Shown here: piece by piece, positions 10,804-19,680 of the stretch
How the letters are laid out: every line of letters starts with the position of its first letter
Position numbering within the stretch: position 1 is the first letter of the stretch
Notes under the pieces: generated by a model
Seen by the model: the letters and a program-made list of their open reading frames with translations, nothing else
What the model was told of the DNA's origin: nothing
The model's database searches: none
Assembly: GCF_038006205.1 (NCBI RefSeq)
Contig: NZ_JBBOUU010000001.1
Span: 1,056,001 to 1,120,000 of the forward strand
Direction of reading: 5' to 3'
DNA length: 64,000 bases
Source of the DNA: Solibacillus sp. FSL R7-0668
Lineage (GTDB): Bacteria > Bacillota > Bacilli > Bacillales_A > Planococcaceae
Made by a program: the position numbers and the translations under genes

Positions 10804-11715
10804 ATGAACGGTATTCTTCCATTATGGAAAGAGCGTGGCATGACAAGCCATGACTGCGTATTTAAATTACGAAAAATTTTACGAACAAAAAAGGTAGGTC
10901 ACACAGGTACACTAGACCCTGGTGTAGAAGGGGTTTTACCGATTTGCATTGGCCAAGCAACACGTATCGCCGAATATTTAACCGATGCAGGTAAAACGTA
11001 TGAAGCGGTTATCTCGATTGGTCGTACCACAACAACAGAAGATGCGGAGGGCGAAACTGTAGCCCAAAACGCGGATTTTAAGTCATTTACACGCGCTGAA
11101 ATTTTAGCGGCATTAGCATCGTTAACGGGGGAAATCGAGCAAACGCCACCGATGTTTTCAGCAGTCAAAGTAAATGGTAAAAAGCTCTATGAATATGCGC
11201 GCGCGGGTCAAACCGTTGAACGTCCTACACGCAAAATTACGATATATGAGCTCGAGCTCTTAGAGGATGCTGAAAAATTCGAGGGGGAAGAAGTAACATT
11301 TTCGATTCGGATTAAATGTTCAAAGGGCACATATATTCGTACATTAGCCGTACAAATTGGAGAGGCGCTCGGCTTTCCTGCGCATATGCATGAATTGGTA
11401 CGTACGGCCTCAGGGACATTTACCAAGGAGAATTGCTTTACATTAGCCGAAATTGGCGAAATGATGGAAGCTGGTAAGCAGGGTCAATTTTTAATACCAG
11501 TAGAGTATGCGCTTTCGAATTATCCATATGTTGAAATTACTACGGATATTGAAAAGCAAATTTTCAATGGACAAGTACTCCCTATGCATACATTATTAAA
11601 AGAGCATGATAAAATGGTCTATGGAGTAGAGGGACGAGCATTTGCGGTCTATATCGCACATCCGACAAAAGAAGGGCAAATGAAGCCGGATAAAATGTTT
11701 CCCGAACTAGATTAG
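10804..11715 (+). CDS. truB: tRNA pseudouridine-55 synthase TruB
   Basis: Makes pseudouridine 55 in the T-loop of tRNAs. It has 303 residues. The catalytic region is KVGHTGTLDPGVEGVLP near residues 32-48, with the essential Asp in TLDP; KGTYIRTLA follows later and a PUA-like tail ends the protein. ATG at 10804 has AAGGAG about seven bases upstream; an ATG four bases earlier is out of frame. ribF follows after 14 bases, so the two are probably cotranscribed. Confidence 0.95.
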   Translation: MNGILPLWKERGMTSHDCVFKLRKILRTKKVGHTGTLDPGVEGVLPICIGQATRIAEYLTDAGKTYEAVISIGRTTTTEDAEGETVAQNADFKSFTRAEILAALASLTGEIEQTPPMFSAVKVNGKKLYEYARAGQTVERPTRKITIYELELLEDAEKFEGEEVTFSIRIKCSKGTYIRTLAVQIGEALGFPAHMHELVRTASGTFTKENCFTLAEIGEMMEAGKQGQFLIPVEYALSNYPYVEITTDIEKQIFNGQVLPMHTLLKEHDKMVYGVEGRAFAVYIAHPTKEGQMKPDKMFPELD

Positions 11716-11729
11716 GAGGCCTATTAGTT

Positions 11730-12677
11730 ATGGACGTAATTCATTTAAAATATCCACATCAATTAGCACAAGAATCGAATAAACAAGCCTATTCACTAGC
11801 AGTTGGCTTTTTTGATGGTGTACATAAAGGGCATCAAGCGGTCATTAACGCAGCAAAAGCAACAGCGGAGGAGCTTGGGATTAAAAGTGCAGTGATGACA
11901 TTCGATCCGCATCCATCCATTGTGTTAGGTGGACGTAACGAAAAGGTATTTTATATTACACCACTTGCGCAAAAGCTCAATACGTTTGAAAAATTGAATG
12001 TGGATACAGTATTTGTCGTGAACTTTACATCTGATTTTGCCAAGTTAACACCAGAGCAATTTGTGCAGTATTTTATAGTTGATTTAAATGTGCAGCACGT
12101 GACAGCAGGCTTTGATTATTCATTTGGTGCATTCGGTAAAGGGAATATGGACATGATGCAGCAATTAGGAAAAGGTCAATTTGGTGTGACCATTGTCGAA
12201 AAACAGCAAGATATCGAAGAAAAAATTAGTTCAACACGCATTCGTAGAGCATTGCAAGATGGCGATATGGAGCTAGTGCGTACATTGCTAGGGCGCGCGT
12301 TTGAAGTTCCTGGCATTGTGGTGCATGGGGATAAGCGCGGACGTACGATGGGCTTCCCAACGGCAAATGTGCAAGCGATGGCAGGCTGCTTTATTCCGGC
12401 AACGGGCGTGTATGCTGTGAAAATATTAGTGCAAAACGAATGGTATAATGGCGTTTGTAATGTTGGCTACAAACCAACATTTAAAAATCCAGAAGAGAAA
12501 CAACTATCAATTGAAGTGCATATTTTAAATTTTGACAAAAATATTTATGGTGAGGAAGTCGTTGTTGGCTGGTACAAGCGTATCCGTAGCGAGCGTAAAT
12601 TTAGTGGTATCGATGCATTAATCGATCAAATCGAGCTCGACAAACAGCAAGCCATTCACTATTTTGAAGAACTTTAA
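11730..12677 (+). CDS. ribF: Bifunctional riboflavin kinase / FAD synthetase
   Basis: Converts riboflavin to FMN and FMN to FAD. The 315 residues comprise an N-terminal nucleotidyltransferase domain (GFFDGVHKGHQAV near residue 28, then ISSTRIR) and a C-terminal riboflavin kinase domain starting near GDKRGRTMGFPTANV. The AGGAGG ribosome site overlaps the truB stop region, 11 bases before the ATG. There is no RFN riboswitch upstream, as is normal for the housekeeping ribF next to truB. Confidence 0.95.
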   Translation: MDVIHLKYPHQLAQESNKQAYSLAVGFFDGVHKGHQAVINAAKATAEELGIKSAVMTFDPHPSIVLGGRNEKVFYITPLAQKLNTFEKLNVDTVFVVNFTSDFAKLTPEQFVQYFIVDLNVQHVTAGFDYSFGAFGKGNMDMMQQLGKGQFGVTIVEKQQDIEEKISSTRIRRALQDGDMELVRTLLGRAFEVPGIVVHGDKRGRTMGFPTANVQAMAGCFIPATGVYAVKILVQNEWYNGVCNVGYKPTFKNPEEKQLSIEVHILNFDKNIYGEEVVVGWYKRIRSERKFSGIDALIDQIELDKQQAIHYFEEL

Positions 12678-12759
12678 TCGATTCGGTTTCAGGGCAATGA
12701 TGTGTTGATTGTTTTGAGTTTACTAAAAATAACAGCGCCATTTGTCAAAAGTTAAATAG

Positions 12760-12789
12760 TTGATTTGTAGTAACTTTATATGGTACTAT
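12760..12789 (+). promoter_or_regulatory. Sigma-A promoter for rpsO, extended -10
   Basis: TTGATT (12760-12765), an 18-bp spacer and TACTAT (12784-12789), with a TGG just before the -10 that supplies an extended -10 TGn motif. It would give a leader of about 90 bases upstream of rpsO. Confidence 0.6.
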
Positions 12790-12794
12790 TCTAA

Positions 12795-12885
12795 AGTACG
12801 AAATGTACGAACCATAGCTCGGCTTTCCGCAACTCCAGCGATTGCTGTGCTAACGGGGATATTTTATTTGAGGAGGTCATTTCAA
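12795..12885 (+). promoter_or_regulatory. Structured rpsO leader, candidate S15 autoregulatory RNA
   Basis: The leader holds a GTAC/GTAC hairpin (12796-12799 with 12805-12808) and a CAGC-GATT-GCTG hairpin (12836-12847). The latter is enclosed by TAGC (12815-12818) pairing with GCTA (12849-12852). CTCC at 12833-12836 could also pair with the GGAG of the ribosome site near 12872-12875. Ribosomal protein S15 represses its own mRNA through leader structures in several phyla, including Firmicutes. The assignment here is inference from position and pairing. Confidence 0.5.
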
Positions 12886-13155
12886 ATGGCAATTACACAA
12901 CAACGTAAAAACGAAATCATCGCTGAGTACCGCACTCACGAAAGCGACACTGGTTCTCCAGAAGTACAAATCGCTGTATTAACTGCAGAAATCAACGCTT
13001 TAAACACACACTTAGCTACTCACAAAAAAGATTTCCACTCTCAACGTGGTCTTTTAAAAATGGTAGGTAAACGTCGTCACTTATTAAAATACTTACGTGA
13101 AAATGACGTTGCACGTTACCGTGATTTAATCAACAAACTTGGATTACGTCGCTAA
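12886..13155 (+). CDS. rpsO: 30S ribosomal protein S15
   Basis: Primary 16S rRNA-binding protein of the small subunit. It has 89 residues, exactly the usual length. [32 protein letters not shown] and [20 protein letters not shown] are unmistakable. ATG at 12886 follows GAGGAGG; the frame is open further upstream but that extension lies in the leader. It is flanked by its own promoter and a strong terminator, so it is likely a single-gene unit. Confidence 0.98.
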   Translation: MAITQQRKNEIIAEYRTHESDTGSPEVQIAVLTAEINALNTHLATHKKDFHSQRGLLKMVGKRRHLLKYLRENDVARYRDLINKLGLRR

Positions 13156-13161
13156 TCTAAC

Positions 13162-13195
13162 AATAAAAAGCGGGATTTTTCCCGCTTTTTATTAT
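13162..13195 (+). terminator. Intrinsic terminator after rpsO
   Basis: A perfect 13-bp stem, AATAAAAAGCGGG (13162-13174) with CCCGCTTTTTATT (13181-13193), and a 6-base ATTTTT loop. It lies six bases after the rpsO stop. Confidence 0.92.
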
Positions 13196-13462
13196 GCTTA
13201 GATATTGTTTTAAGGGTTATATTAATACATATAATTTAGTTTTAAATTATATTGTTGTGTGAAGTGAAAATATCTGTTATAACGGGGGACAAAGACTTCG
13301 TTATCTTTGATCATGCTTTTTATCGAAGGCACCGAACATAAAATAGAAAATTAATCGAGAATTTTATAGAAAAAATTTAGCATAGATATAGCTTTTTTGA
13401 TACACTAACTATGGTACATAAAAAGATGCGTAGAGTGTTTCAATAAGAAAGGGGTTCATTGA

Positions 13463-15574
13463 ATGAACGAAAAAAAAGTCTTTTCGTATGAATGGGCTGG
13501 TCGACCTTTAGTAGTAGAGGTAGGACAGTTAGCAAAACAAGCAAATGGTGCTGCAATGGTTCGCTATGGTGAGACAGCAGTATTAGCAACGGCAACAATG
13601 TCAAAACAAGCTAAGGCAACAGATTTCTTCCCGTTAACAGTTAACTATGAAGAACGTTTATATGCAGCAGGGAAAATTCCAGGAGGTTTCATTAAACGCG
13701 AAGGTCGTCCATCAGAGACAGCAGTATTAACATCTCGTTTAATTGACCGCCCAATTCGTCCAATGTTCCCAGATGGCTTCCGTAACGAAGTTCAATCGAT
13801 TTTAATGGTGATGTCAAATGATCAAGATTGCCCAGCAGATGTGACAGCAATGTTTGGTTCGTCATTATCATTAGCGATTTCAGATATTCCATTTGACGGC
13901 CCAATCGCGGGTGTGCATATTGGCTATATCGATGGCGAATTCGTAGTAAACCCAACATTAGAGCAATCAGCCAAATCAACAATTCACCTAACAGTAGCGG
14001 GGAACAAGGATGCAATCAACATGGTAGAGGCAGGGGCTCTAGAAGTTCCTGAAGAAATTATGTTAGAAGCCATCATGTTTGGTCATGAAGAAATTAAAAA
14101 ATTAATCGCATTCCAAGAAGAAATCGTAGCAGCAGTTGGTAAAGAGAAAATTGAAGTCGTTCTTTACGAATTAGATGCAAAATTAACAGCAGCTATTAAA
14201 GCAGCTTGTGAAGCAGATATGAACGCGGCTATTCAAACAGTGGATAAGCAAGAGCGTCAAGATAATATTACCGCTGTAAAAACACGTATCATTGAATCTT
14301 ATGAAGCTGAGGAAGCGGATGAAGATACAATGAAGCAAGTACATGCCATCTTAGACAAAATGGTTAAAGATGAAGTACGTCGTTTAATTACAGAAGACAA
14401 AATCCGTCCAGATGGTCGTAAACAAGACGAAATCCGTCCGTTATCATCTGAAACAGACCTTTTACCACGTGCACATGGTTCAGCAATGTTCACACGTGGA
14501 CAAACACAAGCACTTTCAATTACAACATTAGGTGCATTAGGTGATGTTCAAATTATTGATGGACTTGGTGTAGAGGAATCGAAGCGCTTCATGCACCACT
14601 ATAACTTCCCTGCATTCTCTGTAGGTGAAACAGGTCGTTATGGTAGCCCTGGTCGTCGTGAAATTGGTCACGGTGCGTTAGGTGAACGTGCGATTTTAGC
14701 TGTATTACCATCAGAAGAAGAATTCCCATACGCGATTCGTTGTGTAGCGGAAGTATTAGAATCAAATGGTTCTACTTCTCAAGCGTCTATCTGTGCATCA
14801 GTCATGTCTCTAATGGCTGCGGGTGTTCCGATTAAAGCCCCAGTTGCAGGGATCGCAATGGGTCTTGTAAAAAAAGGCGACAACTATACTGTATTAACAG
14901 ATATTCAAGGGATGGAAGATCACCTTGGCGACATGGACTTTAAAGTAGCTGGTACGGCAAAAGGTGTAACAGCGCTTCAAATGGACATTAAAATCGATGG
15001 TCTTTCTCGCGATATTTTAGAAGAAGCATTAACACAAGCAAAAATCGGTCGTATGCAAATTTTAGAGCATATGATGACGACTATTTCTGAACCACGTACG
15101 TCATTATCAACATACGCACCAAAAATTGTTTCAATCAAAATCAATCCAGATAAAATCCGAGACGTGATCGGGCCTGGTGGTAAGCAAATTAACAAAATCA
15201 TCGATGAAACAGGCGTTAAGATTGATACAGAGCAAGACGGTACGATCTTCATTGCATCAGCAGATGAAGCAATGATTAATCGCGCGAAAGAAATTATCGA
15301 ATCGATCGTACGTGAAGCAAAAGTAGGCGAGTACTATATGTCTACAGTAAAACGTATCGAAAAGTTCGGCGCATTCTGTGAAATCTTCCCTGGAAAAGAC
15401 GGCTTACTACACATTTCAGAAATTCAAGAAGAACGTACGAAAGCGGTAGAAGACGTATTAAAACTTGGTGATCAATTACTTGTAAAATGTATTGAAATCG
15501 ATAACCAAGGTCGTGTCAACTTATCACGCAAAATCGTAATCAAAGAAGAAAAAGAGCGCGCAGAACAAAACTAA
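13463..15574 (+). CDS. pnp: Polyribonucleotide nucleotidyltransferase (PNPase)
   Basis: Phosphorolytic 3'-to-5' exoribonuclease of the RNA degradation machinery. It has 703 residues. Two RNase PH domains flank an alpha-helical linker, with [19 protein letters not shown] in the second, catalytic one. A KH domain ([12 protein letters not shown] near residue 567) and an S1 domain near the C-terminus follow. The ATG has an AAAGGGG ribosome site. The 269-base upstream gap holds a 6-bp hairpin (CAAAGA/TCTTTG near 13290-13310) and only weak promoter matches (TACACT at 13401). Confidence 0.97.
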   Translation: MNEKKVFSYEWAGRPLVVEVGQLAKQANGAAMVRYGETAVLATATMSKQAKATDFFPLTVNYEERLYAAGKIPGGFIKREGRPSETAVLTSRLIDRPIRPMFPDGFRNEVQSILMVMSNDQDCPADVTAMFGSSLSLAISDIPFDGPIAGVHIGYIDGEFVVNPTLEQSAKSTIHLTVAGNKDAINMVEAGALEVPEEIMLEAIMFGHEEIKKLIAFQEEIVAAVGKEKIEVVLYELDAKLTAAIKAACEADMNAAIQTVDKQERQDNITAVKTRIIESYEAEEADEDTMKQVHAILDKMVKDEVRRLITEDKIRPDGRKQDEIRPLSSETDLLPRAHGSAMFTRGQTQALSITTLGALGDVQIIDGLGVEESKRFMHHYNFPAFSVGETGRYGSPGRREIGHGALGERAILAVLPSEEEFPYAIRCVAEVLESNGSTSQASICASVMSLMAAGVPIKAPVAGIAMGLVKKGDNYTVLTDIQGMEDHLGDMDFKVAGTAKGVTALQMDIKIDGLSRDILEEALTQAKIGRMQILEHMMTTISEPRTSLSTYAPKIVSIKINPDKIRDVIGPGGKQINKIIDETGVKIDTEQDGTIFIASADEAMINRAKEIIESIVREAKVGEYYMSTVKRIEKFGAFCEIFPGKDGLLHISEIQEERTKAVEDVLKLGDQLLVKCIEIDNQGRVNLSRKIVIKEEKERAEQN

Positions 15575-15650
15575 TAATCGACAAAGATCATTATTAGCTT
15601 TCTGTACCGAATGCAAAGCGATAGGTATAAGCGTAATTGATTTAATATAA

Positions 15651-15688
15651 AAAGGGAGGTTGTACACTTATGTACAGCCTCTTTTTTA
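15651..15688 (+). terminator. Intrinsic terminator after pnp
   Basis: GAGGTTGTACA (15656-15666) pairs with TGTACAGCCTC (15671-15681) with one wobble and a CTTA loop, then six Ts. It lies just upstream of the mlpA ribosome site. Confidence 0.85.
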
Positions 15689-15706
15689 AATAAAGGAGAA
15701 GAGTCC

Positions 15707-16933
15707 ATGGTACAAATTATTACAGCTAAAAATGGTGTGCGCATCGTGGCAGAACAGATGTCACATGTGCGCTCATTATCAGTCGGCATATGGGTCAATG
15801 CTGGCTCACGCTATGAAACGATTGAAGAAAATGGCATCACGCATTTCATCGAGCATATGCTATTTAAAGGCACAAAAAATCGTACAGCACGTCAAATTGC
15901 GGAGGAGTTTGACCGTATAGGTGGCGAAATTAATGCCTTTACATCAAAGGAAAACACCTGCTATTATGCGAAGGTTTTAGACCATCATGGCGAAATGGCG
16001 GTCACGATTTTAGCAGATATGTTTTTCAATTCCCTGTTTACCAAAGAAGATATTGAACGTGAACGCCAAGTTGTGCTGGAAGAAATCTATATGAGTGAGG
16101 ATGATCCCGCGGATGATGTGCATGAAAAGCTGTGGGCAGTCATGTATCCAAACGATGCGCTCGGTCGCCCAATTTTAGGAACACCGGAAACGTTAGCAAC
16201 TTTTGATGAAGCAATGATTCGCAGCTATATGGCCAAGCATTATAATCCGCAAAATGTGGTCATCTCCATTGCCGGAAATATCGGTGAGGGCTTACTTGAG
16301 CAGATTGAGCAGCTGTTTGGTCAATATGAAGCAAGCGAGCAGGCAATTGTTTCAAAGCCATCATTCCCACCATTTACAGCAGGGGAAATAGAAAAAACGC
16401 GTGATACAGAGCAAGCGCATATCGCAATTTCGTTCCCGGCAATTAGTGTGAAGGATCCGAAAATGTATAGTTTTATTGCGCTTAATAATATTATTGGCGG
16501 CAATATGAGTTCTCGTTTATTCCAAGATGTGCGAGAAGAGCGCGGCCTAGCGTATTCTGTATTCAGCTATCAATCAAGCTATGAAGATGTTGGGGCGTTT
16601 ACAATTTATGCATCGGCCTCTAAGCAAAATCTAGATGCATTGAAGCAGCAAATTGACCAAACTTTATTTGATGTCGTGATTGGTGGCGTAACAGAAGAAG
16701 AGCTTGAAAATGCAAAGGAACAGCTAAAGGGGAGCTTTGTATTAGGCTTAGAAGGTACGGAAGATCATATGAATCGTAATGGGGTGAATGAATTAATACA
16801 CCAAAATCATCGCACGGTGGATGAAGTATTAACGAAAATTGAGGCCATTTCGATGGAAACGATTGATGAACTAATTACACAAGTGCTTTTAACAGAACCG
16901 GCAATTGCGATTATTGGACCGGAAAATGAATGA
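15707..16933 (+). CDS. mlpA: M16 family zinc protease (MlpA/YmxG)
   Basis: Insulinase/mitochondrial-processing-peptidase-like protein of 408 residues. The inverted zinc motif HFIEH is at residues 46-50 with the flanking HMLFKGT. The second zinc-ligand glutamate region EEIYMSEDDP and the C-terminal half (RLFQDVREERGLAYSV) are typical of a complete M16B chain. B. subtilis MlpA has been linked to control of extracellular protease synthesis; its substrate is unclear. It lies directly after pnp; the ylxY polysaccharide deacetylase found between these genes in B. subtilis is absent. Confidence 0.9.
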   Translation: MVQIITAKNGVRIVAEQMSHVRSLSVGIWVNAGSRYETIEENGITHFIEHMLFKGTKNRTARQIAEEFDRIGGEINAFTSKENTCYYAKVLDHHGEMAVTILADMFFNSLFTKEDIERERQVVLEEIYMSEDDPADDVHEKLWAVMYPNDALGRPILGTPETLATFDEAMIRSYMAKHYNPQNVVISIAGNIGEGLLEQIEQLFGQYEASEQAIVSKPSFPPFTAGEIEKTRDTEQAHIAISFPAISVKDPKMYSFIALNNIIGGNMSSRLFQDVREERGLAYSVFSYQSSYEDVGAFTIYASASKQNLDALKQQIDQTLFDVVIGGVTEEELENAKEQLKGSFVLGLEGTEDHMNRNGVNELIHQNHRTVDEVLTKIEAISMETIDELITQVLLTEPAIAIIGPENE

Positions 16934-16937
16934 ATAA

Positions 16938-16980
16938 AAAAACGGTGCTGTCTAAAAAGTCGAAACTTTTTAGACAGTTG
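16938..16980. terminator. Perfect hairpin between convergent mlpA and ABC operon
   Basis: A perfect 13-bp stem CTGTCTAAAAAGT/ACTTTTTAGACAG (16948-16960 and 16965-16977) with a CGAA loop. On the plus strand no T-run follows. On the minus strand it is followed by a seven-T run, so it reads best as the terminator of the minus-strand ABC operon, possibly acting both ways. Confidence 0.7.
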
Positions 16981-17056
16981 CCTCCTCATCTATTAATTAT
17001 CCGCTTGAGGCGGTGCTTCTGCGGTGGTCAGAATAAATTCTCACCATCCTCGACGC

Positions 17057-17100
17057 AAAGGGAATGTCCCAGAAATACTTCTCGGACACTCCCTTTTTTA
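17057..17100 (+). terminator. Long imperfect hairpin with T-run between convergent genes
   Basis: AAAGGGAATGTCC (17057-17069) pairs with GGACACTCCCTTT (17084-17096) with one mismatch. An inner AGAA/TTCT stem sits on an ATAC loop, and a T-run follows on the plus strand. It overlaps the end of the minus-strand permease gene and would stop plus-strand readthrough from mlpA. Confidence 0.65.
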
Positions 17101-17718
17101 TAAATATTCAGCTTGCCCGTAAAGTTCAATCGATGCTTTATACTGTTTATAATAAAGGACCAAACAACTAATTGGCGTAATGAGTGCACCTACATAAACC
17201 AAACCCCAATAGGAAAAGATAAAGCATAGAAATGTATGGACAATAAAAATGAACAGTATATAAAAGAATAGATCCGAACCGGAAATGCTGTTGTGATTCG
17301 TAGGCTGTTTAAAATGTGCCTTTAATGCACCACCTGTTGTCGCGATGGTAAAAGCAAATATACCAAGCGCGTAGCATAATGCGAATACGGTCATATCTTT
17401 ATAAAAATAATGATAGCTGATGACAAGGATAACAGGAATCAGCATGCTACTATATAAAAGAATGGTATATAAATAAGCACTTTTCACATACTGTGTGAAT
17501 GAAATTGGAAATGTGCGAATCAACTTGCTAAATCGCGCATCTATAATATGGGCAATGCACATTGTGGGAATGTAAACCGACAGAATCATCACTAATGAAA
17601 CGATGTTAATATTGATTACTTCACTTAAATTTAAAAGACTTAATAAAATGGCGAATACGATTAAAAATAAAATGGATTTACTCGAGTAACGAAAGTGAAA
17701 GCGTAATAAGGTCGTCAT
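17098..17718 (-). CDS. ABC transporter permease, ABC-2-like membrane protein
   Basis: Hydrophobic protein of 206 residues with about six predicted membrane segments (for example LFLIVFAILLSLLNL and YLYTILLYSSMLIPVILVI). It carries no nucleotide-binding motif. It is the last gene of a four-gene minus-strand operon and overlaps the next upstream permease by four bases. With that second small permease it probably forms the membrane part of a heterodimeric exporter driven by the ATPase at 18314-19159. The substrate is unknown; GntR/YtrA-linked exporters of this shape often respond to cell-wall-active compounds. Confidence 0.7.
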   Translation of the reverse strand: MTTLLRFHFRYSSKSILFLIVFAILLSLLNLSEVININIVSLVMILSVYIPTMCIAHIIDARFSKLIRTFPISFTQYVKSAYLYTILLYSSMLIPVILVISYHYFYKDMTVFALCYALGIFAFTIATTGGALKAHFKQPTNHNSISGSDLFFYILFIFIVHTFLCFIFSYWGLVYVGALITPISCLVLYYKQYKASIELYGQAEYL

Positions 17719-18317
17719 TTATATAAAAGCCCCCTTTTTTCTAGTGTAATCATTGTAAAATAGCTTAAGCTAGCAATGACAAGCATCAAAGCTAAAAAAT
17801 GAAGACCATAAGCATTAGCAAAAGGAGTTACAGTGTAAAAAGGTAAAATTAAGTGCATGTTTAAAATAACAAAGTAAAAGGCAAGTATTGGTATCCAATT
17901 TTGTCTTGCTAACCAAGTATAAAGTGTAATGACAAATAGACAACAGCCGAAAAGAAAGCTCATTTCATGGATTGTAGGAAATAATAGCTCTCTATGAATA
18001 AGCGCTGCTAGTAAAGCAGATGCAATTAAGGCATAGCTTACATAGCAAAGGCTAATCCAGCTTAAAAAGGCTAAGTCAGCATGAATGATTGTTTTTCGTG
18101 GTAGCGGTGCAATCGTTAATAGTGTTAAATATTTTTTTTGGGACATAAAATATTGAGAGAACAATAAGGGACATGTATACATTACCATCATCAACGTAAA
18201 ATAAAATGGTTCATCAGTAAAGGCGCCAATGAATAATATGAAAATAGAGCCAAGTGGTACAAACAACACCCAAGCCGATAGTTCCCTCAAAAAATAGCGC
18301 GTCAAAAACAACGTCAT
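17715..18317 (-). CDS. ABC transporter permease, ABC-2-like membrane protein
   Basis: A 200-residue membrane protein with about six hydrophobic segments, such as LFVPLGSIFILFIGAF and a C-terminal FLALMLVIASLSYFTMITL. It resembles its downstream neighbour in size and layout but not closely in sequence. It overlaps the ATPase gene by four bases at its start and the second permease by four bases at its end, indicating tight translational coupling. I do not recognise a named family member and give no substrate. Confidence 0.7.
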   Translation of the reverse strand: MTLFLTRYFLRELSAWVLFVPLGSIFILFIGAFTDEPFYFTLMMVMYTCPLLFSQYFMSQKKYLTLLTIAPLPRKTIIHADLAFLSWISLCYVSYALIASALLAALIHRELLFPTIHEMSFLFGCCLFVITLYTWLARQNWIPILAFYFVILNMHLILPFYTVTPFANAYGLHFLALMLVIASLSYFTMITLEKRGLLYK

Positions 18318-19159
18318 CCCTTACGCCCCCTCACAAAGAACAGCATCAATTCATCAATGCTCGGTTTTGATAGCTCAATCACTGGACTGACAAATTCACG
18401 CTTCACCAAATACTCCACGCCAAATACATAATCGCGCTTGCCGATGATCGCGTGATTTGGAATAACCTTTGCTTCCTCAGATGTGCCTTTCCAAATACCG
18501 TAGCCAAATTGTAATTCATCTTTATTTTCATGAAATAAAATTTCTCCTTCATGAATAAAGACAATCGTATCCGCAATTTTTTCTAAATCACTCGTAATAT
18601 GCGAAGAAATTAAAATCGCGCGCTCCTCCTGCTCCATAAATGTTTGCAAAAGCTCCAGCACCTCATCACGCACAATCGGATCAAGCCCACTTGTCGGTTC
18701 ATCTAAGAGTAACACTTTTGGCTCATAGGAAAGGGCAACAATGATGCCGAGCTTGGCCTTCATTCCTTTTGACATCTTTTTGATGGCATCATATTTCGGA
18801 ACATCAAATCGCTCTAATAATTGATAAAAACGATCCGTATTCCAATTGGGATATAATTCGCCATAAAGTGCGTTAATGTCTTTTGCTGTCAAATGCTGTG
18901 GAATATGTAGCTCATCAAATACGACACCAATCTGAGCTTTCGTATCAGGGTCGTTTTCTGTCACATTTTTGCCTAAAATAAAAATCTCCCCATCATCTGG
19001 TTTTATTAAATTCAACAATAATTTCATTGTTGTCGATTTTCCTGCGCCATTTTGCCCGATAAAACCAGCAATTGTGCCTGCTTCAACATGAAACGATAAA
19101 TTTTTCAGTTGGAATTTCTTCAGGCGTTTCCACACATTATTCACTTCAATTACATTCAT
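18314..19159 (-). CDS. ABC transporter ATP-binding protein
   Basis: Cytoplasmic ATPase of 281 residues. It has Walker A GQNGAGKST near residues 36-44, a divergent signature MSKGMKAKLG, Walker B VLLLDEPTSGLDP and the switch histidine in ILISSHI. It belongs to the exporter-type group (YtrB-like, DRA family) paired with ABC-2 permeases. The last 70 residues are an accessory tail. It is encoded right after a YtrA-type GntR repressor and before two permeases, with four-base overlaps at both ends. Confidence 0.9.
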   Translation of the reverse strand: MNVIEVNNVWKRLKKFQLKNLSFHVEAGTIAGFIGQNGAGKSTTMKLLLNLIKPDDGEIFILGKNVTENDPDTKAQIGVVFDELHIPQHLTAKDINALYGELYPNWNTDRFYQLLERFDVPKYDAIKKMSKGMKAKLGIIVALSYEPKVLLLDEPTSGLDPIVRDEVLELLQTFMEQEERAILISSHITSDLEKIADTIVFIHEGEILFHENKDELQFGYGIWKGTSEEAKVIPNHAIIGKRDYVFGVEYLVKREFVSPVIELSKPSIDELMLFFVRGRKG

Positions 19160-19533
19160 GGCGATTCCTCCAATAGTAAGTCTAGTAGCTCATGCAGCTC
19201 ATTTTTGTCCATGCTTGCTAATCTTGCAATAGACACTGCTTTTGTTAAATGGACTTCGATTTGACGAATAAGCTCTTCTCGTAAAAAATCTTGATTGCGC
19301 TCCGAGACATAGCTGCCTTTGCCGGCAATTGTTTCAATAAAGCCATCACGCTCTAAATCGGCATAGGCACGTTTCGTCGTCATGACGCTTATTTTTAATT
19401 CCTTAGCAAGCGCACGGATGGAGGGCAGTGCGTCGCCCGTGACAAGCACACCTGCTAAAATCGCTTGTTTTAATTGGTCGGTAATTTGCTCATAAATGGG
19501 CTGGTCGCTATTATTACTTAATTTTATTATCAT
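19156..19533 (-). CDS. GntR family repressor, YtrA subfamily
   Basis: A 125-residue regulator with an N-terminal winged helix (PIYEQITDQLKQAI, LPSIRALAKELKISVMTTK, then GFIETIAGKGSYV) and only a short C-terminal dimerisation tail, as in YtrA. ATG at 19533 is chosen because a GGGGGGGTGA ribosome site precedes it; longer in-frame extensions run through the promoter and operator. It heads the ABC exporter operon and probably represses it via the palindromes at 19558-19580. Confidence 0.88.
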   Translation of the reverse strand: MIIKLSNNSDQPIYEQITDQLKQAILAGVLVTGDALPSIRALAKELKISVMTTKRAYADLERDGFIETIAGKGSYVSERNQDFLREELIRQIEVHLTKAVSIARLASMDKNELHELLDLLLEESP

Positions 19534-19557
19534 CAAATCACCCCCCCTGTGTTCAAA

Positions 19558-19598
19558 CTGTATATATACAGTGTATACAGATAGGGAGGGATTGTCTA
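19558..19598 (-). promoter_or_regulatory. Promoter and palindromic operator of the GntR-ABC operon
   Basis: Read on the minus strand, TAGACA (19598-19593), a 17-bp spacer and TACACT (19575-19570) form a promoter. A perfect 14-bp palindrome CTGTATATATACAG (19558-19571) and an adjoining TGTATACA palindrome (19572-19579) overlap and follow the -10 element. This is the expected placement for a repressor site, and YtrA-type proteins bind such AT-rich inverted repeats. Confidence 0.68.
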
Positions 19599-19624
19599 GG
19601 TGAAATTCTGAAAATTCAACCTTC

Positions 19625-19652
19625 ACGCTTATAGGCGAAGGCGCATATAGTA
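19625..19652 (+). promoter_or_regulatory. Sigma-K-like promoter for ymxH-dpaA-dpaB
   Basis: AC (19625-19626), 17 bases and CATATAGTA (19644-19652), which matches the sigma-K consensus AC-N16/17-CATANNNTA exactly. It lies about 30 bases before the start of ymxH. Dipicolinate synthase is a mother-cell product known to be sigma-K dependent in B. subtilis, which agrees with this reading. Confidence 0.65.
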
Positions 19653-19680
19653 TTGGTAGCTCATATAAAGGAGGAGAAGG

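Noticed and set aside
13194-13462. Clear promoter for pnp
   Set aside because: Several partial matches (TTTTAA with TATAAT near 13230, TAGCAT with TACACT near 13400) were seen, but none stands out enough to annotate.
17098-19533. Lantibiotic-immunity or bacteriocin locus
   Set aside because: The ABC exporter has the right shape, but no precursor peptide, modification enzyme or histidine kinase gene is present. GntR control fits YtrA-type operons better.
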